Source of the DNA: Succinatimonas hippei
Lineage (GTDB): Bacteria > Pseudomonadota > Gammaproteobacteria > Enterobacterales > Succinivibrionaceae
DNA length: 16,937 bases
Assembly: GCA_004557545.1 (NCBI GenBank)
Contig: SFGV01000046.1
Coordinates: 1-16,937, forward strand
Direction of reading: 5' to 3'
This document shows positions 1 to 6,649 of this stretch, in pieces. Both the position numbers and the translations under genes were made by a program. How positions within the stretch are numbered: position 1 is the stretch's first letter; every line of letters begins with the position of its first letter. The notes under the pieces were generated by a model. It ran no database searches, was not told the origin of the DNA, and was given only the letters and a program-made list of their open reading frames with translations.

Positions 1-27
1 CTGTATCTTTTAAATTTAGGTAATCGA

Positions 28-1623
28 TCATAGCTTAGAGCACGTCTCCAGAGCGGAGGCGAGCTCTTCGTTATTGATGGTTACATTGAGTTTTTTAAGT
101 ACTCTGATCACCTTGCTTTTTATGGGGGCAACCTGCCACTTTTCATCCATCTTAAACGCGGTGATCTTCCGTAAGGCCTCCCTAAGGTCGTTGAATGAGA
201 TTTGCTTATCGCAGTCGGCCGCGGCAATTGAATTTATGCAGTCCATGCCGAGCATGGCGCAGATATGATTGAGGAAAAGCCAGGCCTCCTGAGTTTTCTG
301 AGAGCGCATGTAAGAGGCTTCAAAGCCCAGCGTATCACCATAGGTTTTAAAAAACTGCTCAATTGCCTGACGTTGCTTGTAAATACGGTAAACCTGAGAG
401 CTGTTGAGCTTTGTCTGATTGGTTCTAATAGATACGGTGCCCATCTCAGGGTTGTTATTGCGGAACTCAACTAAATTCTTAGGTTTAAGAGCCTTAAGTT
501 CATCATCAGAAAGACGTCCCTTGCCTCTGTTTCTTCTTGTGTTCTCAAGCTCGATTTGTTTTTGACGGCTGTTGTTGTCTTTCTCCGCGCGGTATATACA
601 GTCAGACAACTCATTGGCGTATAATATCGCGTCGTAGTAGACAAACACGTTAAAGCCGTTCTCTTCAATTTTGTGTGCCTGTATGGCGCGGCCGTTGTAG
701 GTAAAAACCTCCTCAAAGCTGGTGTGGTTTATGGGTAGTAAGGCTTTGGTGTATTCGTTTCCCCTTCTTATTGGGATGATATATTGCAACTCCCGTTCAT
801 CAAGCAGAGCGAAATCATTCTCCGAAGCAAAGCCTTTGTCCGCGACAATGGTACAGGTGTTATGGGCAATTCCGCTTTCTTTAAGAATGTCTGAGAATGC
901 AGACACATCAGGGGTGCTTCCGACAAATTGTTTGTAGTACACCGGAGAGCCGTTTTCACTATCAAGACTGAACACATACATCAGATTGATCTGAGGCATG
1001 AAACGGCGCTTGCTGTCATACCCGAGCTCGGCGTATTCCATGCTTTGGGATGATGAGATTAGACGGTGCCCGTCAAAGAGAATAAAGACATTTTTGTCAG
1101 ACAAGTCCTCTTTCATGAATTCACACATCGCCTGACGGTGCTTTCCAAGCTCCTGCAGGAGCGCAGATCTTTCCGCGGGGCCGAAAGATAAATCAGGAAA
1201 CATACAGGCAAGAAAGCTTGACTCGTAGTGCATAGGCAGACGCTTGAACACCGGCTCGTATTCAAGACGCAATAATGCCGACACATATATAAGCTTCCAT
1301 AAATCCGGGAAATGACGGCAAAGCCGCTCGCGAAGCGATGACGTACGCTCAAAGAAAAATACCGGGCCTCCCACATGAAGCACATCATCAACGGTAAAAG
1401 AGGCTGAACTCCACGGCGATACCTTACAAAGCCTGCGGGTGGTCTTAATAAGTCCGTTTGGCGTTATGAGTCCAAGGCATTTTCCTGAGATTTTCCGGCT
1501 GCGCTTTACCTTGGGATCATACTTGCTTGAGCACTCGTACAGATACCATCCTTTGCCAATATGCTTGATCTCGGTCTTGGAGGGTTTGGGAAAGTCCTTC
1601 ACATACGCGGGTTTCTCTATCAA
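28..1623 (-). CDS. IS4-superfamily DDE transposase (IS1634-like)
   Basis: This 531-aa protein catalyses cut-and-paste movement of the element that carries it. The RNase H-like DDE core can be followed: first Asp at D184 in ILFDGH, second Asp at D262 in ADKGFAS, then a long insertion of about 155 residues, and the catalytic Glu at E422 in the segment YKQRQAIEQFF (residues 415-425), which matches the Y-x2-R-x3-E part of the IS4 signature. The insertion between the second Asp and the Glu is typical of the IS4 superfamily. The length fits IS1634-type transposases and no frameshift or stop is seen, so it may be active. The start is TTG (1621-1623), chosen because an AGAAGG ribosome binding site lies 8 bases upstream at 1632-1637. 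Family placement rests on motifs and general resemblance, so the exact IS name is not given. Confidence 0.88.
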   Translation of the reverse strand: MIEKPAYVKDFPKPSKTEIKHIGKGWYLYECSSKYDPKVKRSRKISGKCLGLITPNGLIKTTRRLCKVSPWSSASFTVDDVLHVGGPVFFFERTSSLRERLCRHFPDLWKLIYVSALLRLEYEPVFKRLPMHYESSFLACMFPDLSFGPAERSALLQELGKHRQAMCEFMKEDLSDKNVFILFDGHRLISSSQSMEYAELGYDSKRRFMPQINLMYVFSLDSENGSPVYYKQFVGSTPDVSAFSDILKESGIAHNTCTIVADKGFASENDFALLDERELQYIIPIRRGNEYTKALLPINHTSFEEVFTYNGRAIQAHKIEENGFNVFVYYDAILYANELSDCIYRAEKDNNSRQKQIELENTRRNRGKGRLSDDELKALKPKNLVEFRNNNPEMGTVSIRTNQTKLNSSQVYRIYKQRQAIEQFFKTYGDTLGFEASYMRSQKTQEAWLFLNHICAMLGMDCINSIAAADCDKQISFNDLREALRKITAFKMDEKWQVAPIKSKVIRVLKKLNVTINNEELASALETCSKL

Positions 1624-1661
1624 TTCTGGCGCCTTCTATAGAATACCTATTAGGTAATATG

Positions 1662-1670
1662 ATTATAGCA
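1662..1670 (-). promoter_or_regulatory. extended -10 promoter of the transposase
   Basis: Read on the minus strand this is TGCTATAAT, a perfect extended -10 (TGn plus TATAAT). The hexamer 17 bases upstream (GCTTTT) is a poor -35, which is tolerated by extended -10 promoters; a TTGACT further upstream is too far away (24 bases). Transcription would start near 1655, giving a leader of about 30 bases before the TTG start of the transposase. Confidence 0.5.
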
Positions 1671-1914
1671 GATATTCAGACCATAAAAGCCAGTCAATAA
1701 AGAATTAATTTATGGAGAAACAAAGAAATGCCGTATCAGGACAACCTCAGAATAGCTTCCCTAACGGCAAGAGATACAGTTTTGATTTTTTGATCCCCTG
1801 CGCGCTTTTTGAAAAAACGTTTGCGCTTGTGCACGATAAAGGTTCATAAATATGTCGTGAATCAAGCCATGGCAAGCGTTTACGGATGTTACACGTTATT
1901 TACGCGGGAACGGA
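1671..1914. other. intergenic stretch with no convincing gene
   Basis: Between the transposase promoter and the nudF terminator no coding region is convincing. A 45-codon plus-strand ORF (1712-1849) has an ATG but no ribosome binding site and no recognisable protein motif. Short A/T runs around 1806-1821 form only a weak inverted repeat. I see no RNA gene here. Confidence 0.5.
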
Positions 1915-1915
1915 T

Positions 1916-1963
1916 AAAAAGCCCCGGCTTTGAATGTAACGCATAAGGCGTCAGAGCGGGGCT
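1916..1963 (-). terminator. Rho-independent terminator of nudF
   Basis: On the minus strand, about 50 bases after the nudF stop, AGCCCCG (1957-1963) pairs with CGGGGCT (1920-1926), followed at once by a T run (A1916-A1920 on the plus strand). The 30-base loop holds a smaller inner stem, ACGC (1939-1942) with GCGT (1948-1951), so the RNA would form a branched hairpin. Its position and T run fit termination of the Nudix gene and separate it from the IS. Confidence 0.7.
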
Positions 1964-2015
1964 GAGCGGTGATTTTTAAGGTATAGGCAATATAGTGCAC
2001 TAATTGCGCGGATCC

Positions 2016-2663
2016 TCATGCCTTAAGGAAGCTTTCTCTTATTTCATCATGATGGATACGCAGATACATAAGGGTTATCAGAGCCGCCGCGTTGTGGATC
2101 CTGCCGTTGTCACACTGCGCGAACGCTTCCTCTGCCGGGACGGTAAACACCCTTATATCCTCGCTCTCGCTTTCAAGCCCGCCATGAGTTCTGATATGTG
2201 AAAGATCCGCCCTGCCAACATAAAGTACCGTACGCTCGGAGCATCCGCCCGGGGAGGGGAACTGATCGGCTATCATGCGCAGATACTTCGGGTCAATATC
2301 AAGCCCGGTTTCCTCGCGCGCCTCGCGAACCACGGTCTGCTCAGGGCTCTCATCGCCGTCAATCATGCCCGCTATGACCTCGATAAGCCAGGGTGAATCC
2401 CGGTCAGATAACGCCCCCGGGCGGAATTGCTCGATAAGCTGCACCCGGTCGGTTTTCGGATCATACGGGAGCACCGCTACAGCGTTATGGCCGCGCTCGA
2501 AGATCTCGCGCTTTAAGGACGTGTTGTAGCCTCCATCAAAGCGCGGATAGGTCATGGTATAGAGATCCATAGCGAAGAAGCCCTGATAGACCCTGCGCTT
2601 GTTTTCTATTTTCAGATCTTTGAGCGTGAAGCTAGGTGCGAATAAATCCCTGTTTTCATCCAT
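2016..2663 (-). CDS. nudF: Nudix hydrolase, probable ADP-ribose pyrophosphatase
   Basis: The 215-aa product has a complete Nudix box at residues 99-121: G99, then E105, and REAREETGL at 113-121, fitting G-x5-E-x7-REUxEExGU. These residues bind Mg2+ and drive hydrolysis of nucleoside diphosphates linked to another moiety. The upstream region (IEQFRPGAL, 77-85; PWLIEVIAGM, 91-100) matches the ADP-ribose pyrophosphatase subgroup, and the length is close to E. coli NudF (209 aa). The expected reaction is ADP-ribose to AMP plus ribose-5-phosphate in the cytosol. The ATG start is preceded by AGG six bases upstream. It is divergent from the dihydroorotase gene with 51 bp between the starts. Substrate could differ (another sugar nucleotide), so the symbol is a best guess. 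Confidence 0.82.
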   Translation of the reverse strand: MDENRDLFAPSFTLKDLKIENKRRVYQGFFAMDLYTMTYPRFDGGYNTSLKREIFERGHNAVAVLPYDPKTDRVQLIEQFRPGALSDRDSPWLIEVIAGMIDGDESPEQTVVREAREETGLDIDPKYLRMIADQFPSPGGCSERTVLYVGRADLSHIRTHGGLESESEDIRVFTVPAEEAFAQCDNGRIHNAAALITLMYLRIHHDEIRESFLKA

Positions 2664-2714
2664 AACGTGCCTGACCCTTTTATCATGAACCTGTAGAGTT
2701 GAATTGAGGTTTAC
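2664..2714. promoter_or_regulatory. short divergent control region nudF/pyrC
   Basis: These 51 bases must hold the ribosome binding sites of both divergent genes and at least part of their promoters. The pyrC site is GAGG at 2706-2709, five bases before its ATG. No hexamer pair with good spacing stands out on either strand, so the promoters may overlap the coding starts. Confidence 0.4.
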
Positions 2715-4064
2715 ATGAAGAAACTGCTTTTAAAAAATGCGAACATCTTCTGCAGGGATCGTATTATACAAGGCGATCTGCTCACGGACGGACCGTACAT
2801 TTCAAAGCTTGGCGGAGAAATAGCGGCGTCATCTGATACCGCGGTTATAGACTGCCACGGTATGCTGGCGCTTCCGGGGCTAATAGACGAGCATGTGCAT
2901 TTTAGAGATCCGGGAATGCCGCAGAAGGCGACCATCCGCTCTGAATCCCGCGCCGCGCTTTTGGGCGGCACCACCTCATTTATGGACATGCCCAACACCA
3001 ACCCTCCCACGGTGAGCGTTGAGGCGCTTGATAAAAAGCTTGAAAAGGCCGCGTCCGACAGCGCCGCCAATTACGCTTTCTATCTTGGAGCCACCTCTGA
3101 CAATCTTGAGGAGCTAAAACGCGCTGATCCTTCGCGCTACGCCGCCATCAAGATCTACATGGGCGCCACCACGGGCAATCTGCTGCTTGATGACGAAAAA
3201 GCGCTTATCAATGTTTTCGCGAACGCCAGAACCCTGATAGCCACTCACTGCGAGTACACACCGATCATAGATGAGAACCTGAAAACGGCCAGACAGAATT
3301 ACGGTGACAAGATCCCTTTTTACGTTCACCCTGTCATAAGAAACCGCGACTGCTGCATACGATCAACCCAGCTTGCAATTGAGCTTGCGCTGGGCACCGG
3401 GGCCAGGCTGCATATTCTGCATGTCTCCACAAAAGATGAGGTTGAGATGCTGCGGCCTTATGTATTTGGCAACGCGAGAAACCGCCAGATCTCAGGTGAG
3501 GCCGCCATCCCGCATCTGATGTTCTCGGACGGGGACTATCAGAATCTGGGCGGACTTTTAAAATGCAACCCGGCGGTAAAAACCGAGCAGGACCGGCTTG
3601 CCATTTCAAAAGCCGTGGATGATGGAATACTTACCACCGTCGGTACTGATCACGCGCCTCATGAGCTCTCCGCCAAACAGGGTGACTATATGCACTGTGC
3701 CTCTGGCTGCACCAGTGTCCAGTACGCCTTACTCTCTTTGCTTGAGCTCGCGCGCCGCGGTGAGATCTCGCTTGAAAATGCCATCAGGGCGGCAAGCGCC
3801 AATGTTGCCGATCGTTACCGGATAAAGGGACGCGGGGTCCTTGATGAAGGCATGTACGCCGACATCGCGATAGTCGATCCTTCAGCCCCTCACACTGTAA
3901 CGTTTTCCGATATCGCCTCACCCTGCAAGTGGAGCCCCTTCATCGGACACACCTTCCCCTGCTCGGTAGTTCACACCATAGTAAACGGCAAAGTGGCGGT
4001 ACAGGACGGCACGCTTGTCGACGATGATCTGCACGGCATGCCGCTTGAATTTGACCGCGACTGA
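2715..4064 (+). CDS. pyrC: dihydroorotase, type I-like amidohydrolase
   Basis: The 449-aa protein is a metal-dependent cyclic amidohydrolase. The signature DEHVHFRDPG (residues 58-67) supplies metal ligands H60 and H62 and the substrate-binding R64. Further ligands fit H178 (ATHCE), H236 (LHILHVST) and D312 (GTDHAPH). K146 in AAIKIYMGATTG stands where related enzymes carry a carboxylated bridging lysine. RDPG and the downstream pattern point to dihydroorotase (carbamoyl-aspartate to dihydroorotate, third step of pyrimidine synthesis) rather than hydantoinase or allantoinase. It belongs to the longer type I-like group and resembles the form common in Bacteroidetes, unlike the about 348-aa type II PyrC of E. 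coli. GAGG lies five bases before the ATG. The gene stands alone, with a terminator behind it. Allantoinase cannot be fully excluded by motifs alone. Confidence 0.8.
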   Translation: MKKLLLKNANIFCRDRIIQGDLLTDGPYISKLGGEIAASSDTAVIDCHGMLALPGLIDEHVHFRDPGMPQKATIRSESRAALLGGTTSFMDMPNTNPPTVSVEALDKKLEKAASDSAANYAFYLGATSDNLEELKRADPSRYAAIKIYMGATTGNLLLDDEKALINVFANARTLIATHCEYTPIIDENLKTARQNYGDKIPFYVHPVIRNRDCCIRSTQLAIELALGTGARLHILHVSTKDEVEMLRPYVFGNARNRQISGEAAIPHLMFSDGDYQNLGGLLKCNPAVKTEQDRLAISKAVDDGILTTVGTDHAPHELSAKQGDYMHCASGCTSVQYALLSLLELARRGEISLENAIRAASANVADRYRIKGRGVLDEGMYADIAIVDPSAPHTVTFSDIASPCKWSPFIGHTFPCSVVHTIVNGKVAVQDGTLVDDDLHGMPLEFDRD

Positions 4065-4072
4065 GCATTCAT

Positions 4073-4112
4073 AAAAAAGGCAGTGCGATGAAAACTCACA
4101 CTGCCTTTTTTT
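4073..4112. terminator. bidirectional terminator between pyrC and trpS
   Basis: GGCAGTG (4079-4085) pairs with CACTGCC (4099-4105), flanked by an A run (4073-4078) and a T run (4106-4112), so the stem ends in T on either strand. It lies between the convergent stops of the dihydroorotase gene and trpS and can end both transcripts. Confidence 0.92.
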
Positions 4113-4123
4113 CAATGTTTATT

Positions 4124-5128
4124 TTATGGCAGGACGAAGCCTATCTTCCGGTAGACATCATCAAGGGTCTTCTGGGCGCGCTCTGAGGCCTTCTGAGCTC
4201 CGTGCTTTAGGATCTCCTTTAGGTATCCCTCATCGGCACGGATCTCCTTGTAGCGCTTCTGAATAGGCTCTACCATGGCGACCACCGCGTCACCTACCTC
4301 GCTCTTGAAGGTGCCGTACATCTGACCTTTGAAATGATCGACCAGATCCTCAACGCTCCTGCCGGTTGAAGCTGACATAAGTTCGAGCAGGTTTGAGACC
4401 CCGGGTTTCTTGTCCCAGTCATAGGCAATGACCGGAGGATTGTCAGAATCGGTTACCGCGCGCTTTAATTTCTTGATGATGGAGGCGGGATCTTCAAGCA
4501 GTCTTATGACATTGTTGGGGTTGTCATCTGACTTTGACATTTTCTTTGAAGGATCCTGAAGACTCATCACGCGGGCGCCGGCCTTGGGGAAATACCCCTC
4601 AGGAAGAGTGAAGGTGGTGCCGTAGAGCGAGTTGAAGCGCTCGGCGATATCGCGGGTTATCTCGATATGCTGGCGCTGATCATCGCCAACCGGAACGAGG
4701 TTTGCCTGATAAAGCAGAATGTCTGCGGCCATAAGCACCGGATAGTCATACAGACCTGCCGATACGTTGCCTGAGCCGTAGCGCTTGGACTTGTCCTTGA
4801 ACTGGGTCATGCGCGAGAGCTCGCCAAACTGGGTGTAGCAGTTTAAAACCCATGAAAGCTGGCAGTGAGCCGGAACATGCGACTGCAGGAACAGCACGCA
4901 GCGTTTGGGATCGATACCCGCGGCGATAAATATGGACAAGACGTCAAGAGAACGCTTGGCAAGCTCCTTGGGATCCTGTCTTACGGTTATGGCGTGCTCA
5001 TTGACCACGCAGTAAACGCAGTCATATTCATCCTGAAGCTTTACCCAGTTACGGAGCGAACCGATATAGTTGCCGATAGAAAGCTCGCCCGAAGGCTGAA
5101 TACCGCTGAAAATTATTTTTTTTGACAT
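4124..5128 (-). CDS. trpS: tryptophanyl-tRNA synthetase
   Basis: The 334-aa product is the class I synthetase that charges tRNA-Trp in the cytosol. The N-terminal SGIQPSGELSIGNYIG (residues 8-23) contains the HIGH-like element, and KMSKS is at 196-200 followed by DDNPN; both bind ATP. GDDQRQHIEITRDIA (148-162) is also typical of bacterial TrpS. The length equals that of E. coli TrpS. It is the last gene of the aroK operon order, but a 151-bp gap separates it from gph, so it may also have its own promoter. The ATG has only a weak A-rich site (AAAAGAT) just upstream rather than a good Shine-Dalgarno sequence. Transcription ends at the shared hairpin behind it. Confidence 0.97.
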   Translation of the reverse strand: MSKKIIFSGIQPSGELSIGNYIGSLRNWVKLQDEYDCVYCVVNEHAITVRQDPKELAKRSLDVLSIFIAAGIDPKRCVLFLQSHVPAHCQLSWVLNCYTQFGELSRMTQFKDKSKRYGSGNVSAGLYDYPVLMAADILLYQANLVPVGDDQRQHIEITRDIAERFNSLYGTTFTLPEGYFPKAGARVMSLQDPSKKMSKSDDNPNNVIRLLEDPASIIKKLKRAVTDSDNPPVIAYDWDKKPGVSNLLELMSASTGRSVEDLVDHFKGQMYGTFKSEVGDAVVAMVEPIQKRYKEIRADEGYLKEILKHGAQKASERAQKTLDDVYRKIGFVLP

Positions 5129-5279
5129 ATCTTTTAAAGAGAAAAAGCCTTAAGAGCCGTGTTTTCTACAAACACGAGCAATCTGAACATCAGGATCATA
5201 CAACAACGATGGCGCGTATGGACATTGGGCTGATCCCGCCGGGCTTTAAGGCAGGACTGCATCAAAGGTGAGCGCGCTA
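5129..5279 (-). promoter_or_regulatory. gph-trpS spacer with leader hairpin
   Basis: This 151-bp spacer breaks the otherwise compact operon. CGTGTTT (5158-5164) and AAACACG (5170-5176) form a perfect 7-bp stem with a 5-base loop, 30 bases upstream of the trpS start. On the minus strand a TATGAT (candidate -10) occurs about 60 bases before the hairpin region ends, but its -35 is poor. A short reading frame of 18 codons in the leader contains no tryptophan codon, so a classical Trp attenuation peptide is not supported. No terminator follows gph, so readthrough from gph into trpS is likely. Confidence 0.35.
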
Positions 5280-5975
5280 TTAGTCCTGAGCGCCAGTGCC
5301 CATAACGTATGATGTGAAATCGCCAAAGCTGTCAAATGACAGATCAGGCGATATGTCTTCTTTTTTCCCGGTGTAATAACCATAGGTCATGAAAACCGAG
5401 GTAAGCCCGGCGTTGCTGCCGCCTAAAACATCATTCTCGCTATCCCCGACCATCATGGCCTCATCAGGCCATACCCCGAGTCTCCCGCAGGTATATAGCA
5501 CGGGAGAAGGATCAGGCTTGCGCCTTTTTAAAACCTCTCCGCCCAGAATGAAATCAAAAAGCGGTGAGAGTCCCATACACTTCAAAAGCGGGATCGCGAA
5601 CATCTGGGGCTTGTTGGTGCATACCCCAAGCCTGATCCCGGCCTTATGAAAGGTCTCAAGCCCCTCTTTTACTCCCGGGAAAATGGTGTAATCAGAGGAG
5701 AGCCCTTTCATATAAGCCTGATTGAAAGCCCTGCGGGTTTTCACAAGCAGATCCCTGTCGGCCGTTCCCTGAGTTATGTCACGTCTTCCCAGAATACAGC
5801 GCTCAAGCAGCATCCATACCCCGTTTCCCACATAGCTTCTGGCGGTGTCATAGTCAGGAGGGGTAATCCCGCACGCCTCACAGGCCGCGCGGGCGGCTTT
5901 GGCAAGCTGTGGCAGGGTATCGGCGAGCGTTCCGTCAAGATCAAAGATCAGAGCCCTGGGACATTTTTTCGTCAT
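5280..5975 (-). CDS. gph: phosphoglycolate phosphatase, HAD family
   Basis: The 231-aa protein is a HAD-superfamily phosphatase. Motif I is FDLDGTLADT (residues 11-20) with nucleophile D12 and acid/base D14. Motif II is the Thr of VCTNKP, motif III the Lys in KRRKPDPSP, and motif IV is MVGDSENDV. The helical cap sits between motifs I and II, as in the Gph/PGP subgroup. Gph removes 2-phosphoglycolate formed during repair of oxidised DNA ends. Its start overlaps the rpe stop in an ATGA, so the two are translationally coupled, and the order rpe-gph-trpS is that of E. coli. It is slightly shorter than E. coli Gph (252 aa). Confidence 0.9.
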   Translation of the reverse strand: MTKKCPRALIFDLDGTLADTLPQLAKAARAACEACGITPPDYDTARSYVGNGVWMLLERCILGRRDITQGTADRDLLVKTRRAFNQAYMKGLSSDYTIFPGVKEGLETFHKAGIRLGVCTNKPQMFAIPLLKCMGLSPLFDFILGGEVLKRRKPDPSPVLYTCGRLGVWPDEAMMVGDSENDVLGGSNAGLTSVFMTYGYYTGKKEDISPDLSFDSFGDFTSYVMGTGAQD

Positions 5976-6649
5976 GATCTCAGAGCTTCCTCAAAGCCTT
6001 TCATGGCGGCCTTGCGATCTTTTTTGCCAAAGAAAGCCGAGCCAACCACGAACACTCTGGCGCCGGCGTCGGCTATTTCGCGTATATTCTCCGCGCATAC
6101 ACCGCCATCGACTTCAATAAGCACCTGACCCGCAGTTTCCTTTACCGCCATTCTTCTTATTTCCTCAACCTTGCGCACGCATGAGGGAATAAGCTTCTGC
6201 CCGCCATACCCGGGGTTTACCGTCATAACGAGCACAAAGTCCAAGGTATCCCAGAGATATGAAAGCATCTGCGGGGGAGTTGAAGGGTTTAACGCAAGTC
6301 CCGCCTTTAAATTGCGCTGTTTTATGTGCGCGAGCATTCTCTGGGTATGAACACAGGCCTCCGGATGAAATGAGATCCACGATGCGCCGGCGTCAGCGAA
6401 CGCGTCCACAATCGCGTCGGTAACCGGTGAGACCATAAGATGCACGTCAAACACCGCCTCAGGAAAGCGCTTGCGCAGCTGCTTTAGGAACATCGGCCCG
6501 AAGGTGAGGTTTGGCACGAAATGGTAATCCATAACGTCAAAATGAATGACGTCGGAACCCGCCTCAAGCGCGTCCTGCACGTCATCACCAAGTCTTAAAA
6601 GATCAGCCGATAAAATCGAACCTGCAATGAGAAATCTCTTATCTTCCAT
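5972..6649 (-). CDS. rpe: ribulose-phosphate 3-epimerase
   Basis: This TIM-barrel enzyme interconverts ribulose-5-phosphate and xylulose-5-phosphate in the pentose phosphate pathway. The start at 6649 (MEDKRFLIAGSILSAD) gives 225 aa, the same as E. coli Rpe. A longer frame from 6697 would add 16 residues outside the conserved barrel. Metal and catalytic residues are visible: H36 and D38 in HFDVMD, H70 in FDVHLMV, and D181 in IEVDGG; VMTVNPGYGGQ (141-151) is the phosphate-side loop. An AAAAGG sits 10 bases upstream (6660-6665). The start lies inside the end of damX (11-base overlap), the place where dam would stand in E. coli. Confidence 0.95.
   Translation of the reverse strand: MEDKRFLIAGSILSADLLRLGDDVQDALEAGSDVIHFDVMDYHFVPNLTFGPMFLKQLRKRFPEAVFDVHLMVSPVTDAIVDAFADAGASWISFHPEACVHTQRMLAHIKQRNLKAGLALNPSTPPQMLSYLWDTLDFVLVMTVNPGYGGQKLIPSCVRKVEEIRRMAVKETAGQVLIEVDGGVCAENIREIADAGARVFVVGSAFFGKKDRKAAMKGFEEALRS

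Larger units (their letters stand above)
1..1670 (-). mobile_element. IS4-superfamily (IS1634-like) insertion sequence, ends not fixed
   Basis: A single transposase gene occupies almost the whole segment, as expected for an IS of about 1.6-1.7 kb. The transposase stop is only 27 bases from the window edge, so the left end is either within those bases or outside. The word TTAGGTAAT occurs at 16-24 and again at 1650-1658, and 1643-1651 read on the other strand resembles it (core TAGGTA), so these words may belong to the terminal repeats. This is a suggestion only: the match is short and no target-site duplication can be tested because the left flank is missing. The right boundary given here is set by the transposase promoter, not by a proven inverted repeat. 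Confidence 0.5.

Noticed and set aside
1712..1849. Plus-strand ORF of 45 codons between the IS and nudF
   Set aside because: It has an ATG but no ribosome binding site, no recognisable motif and no conserved context; such an ORF is expected by chance.
5181..5201. Trp leader peptide or attenuator before trpS
   Set aside because: The only short leader frame has no tryptophan codons and no competing terminator with a proper T run was found.
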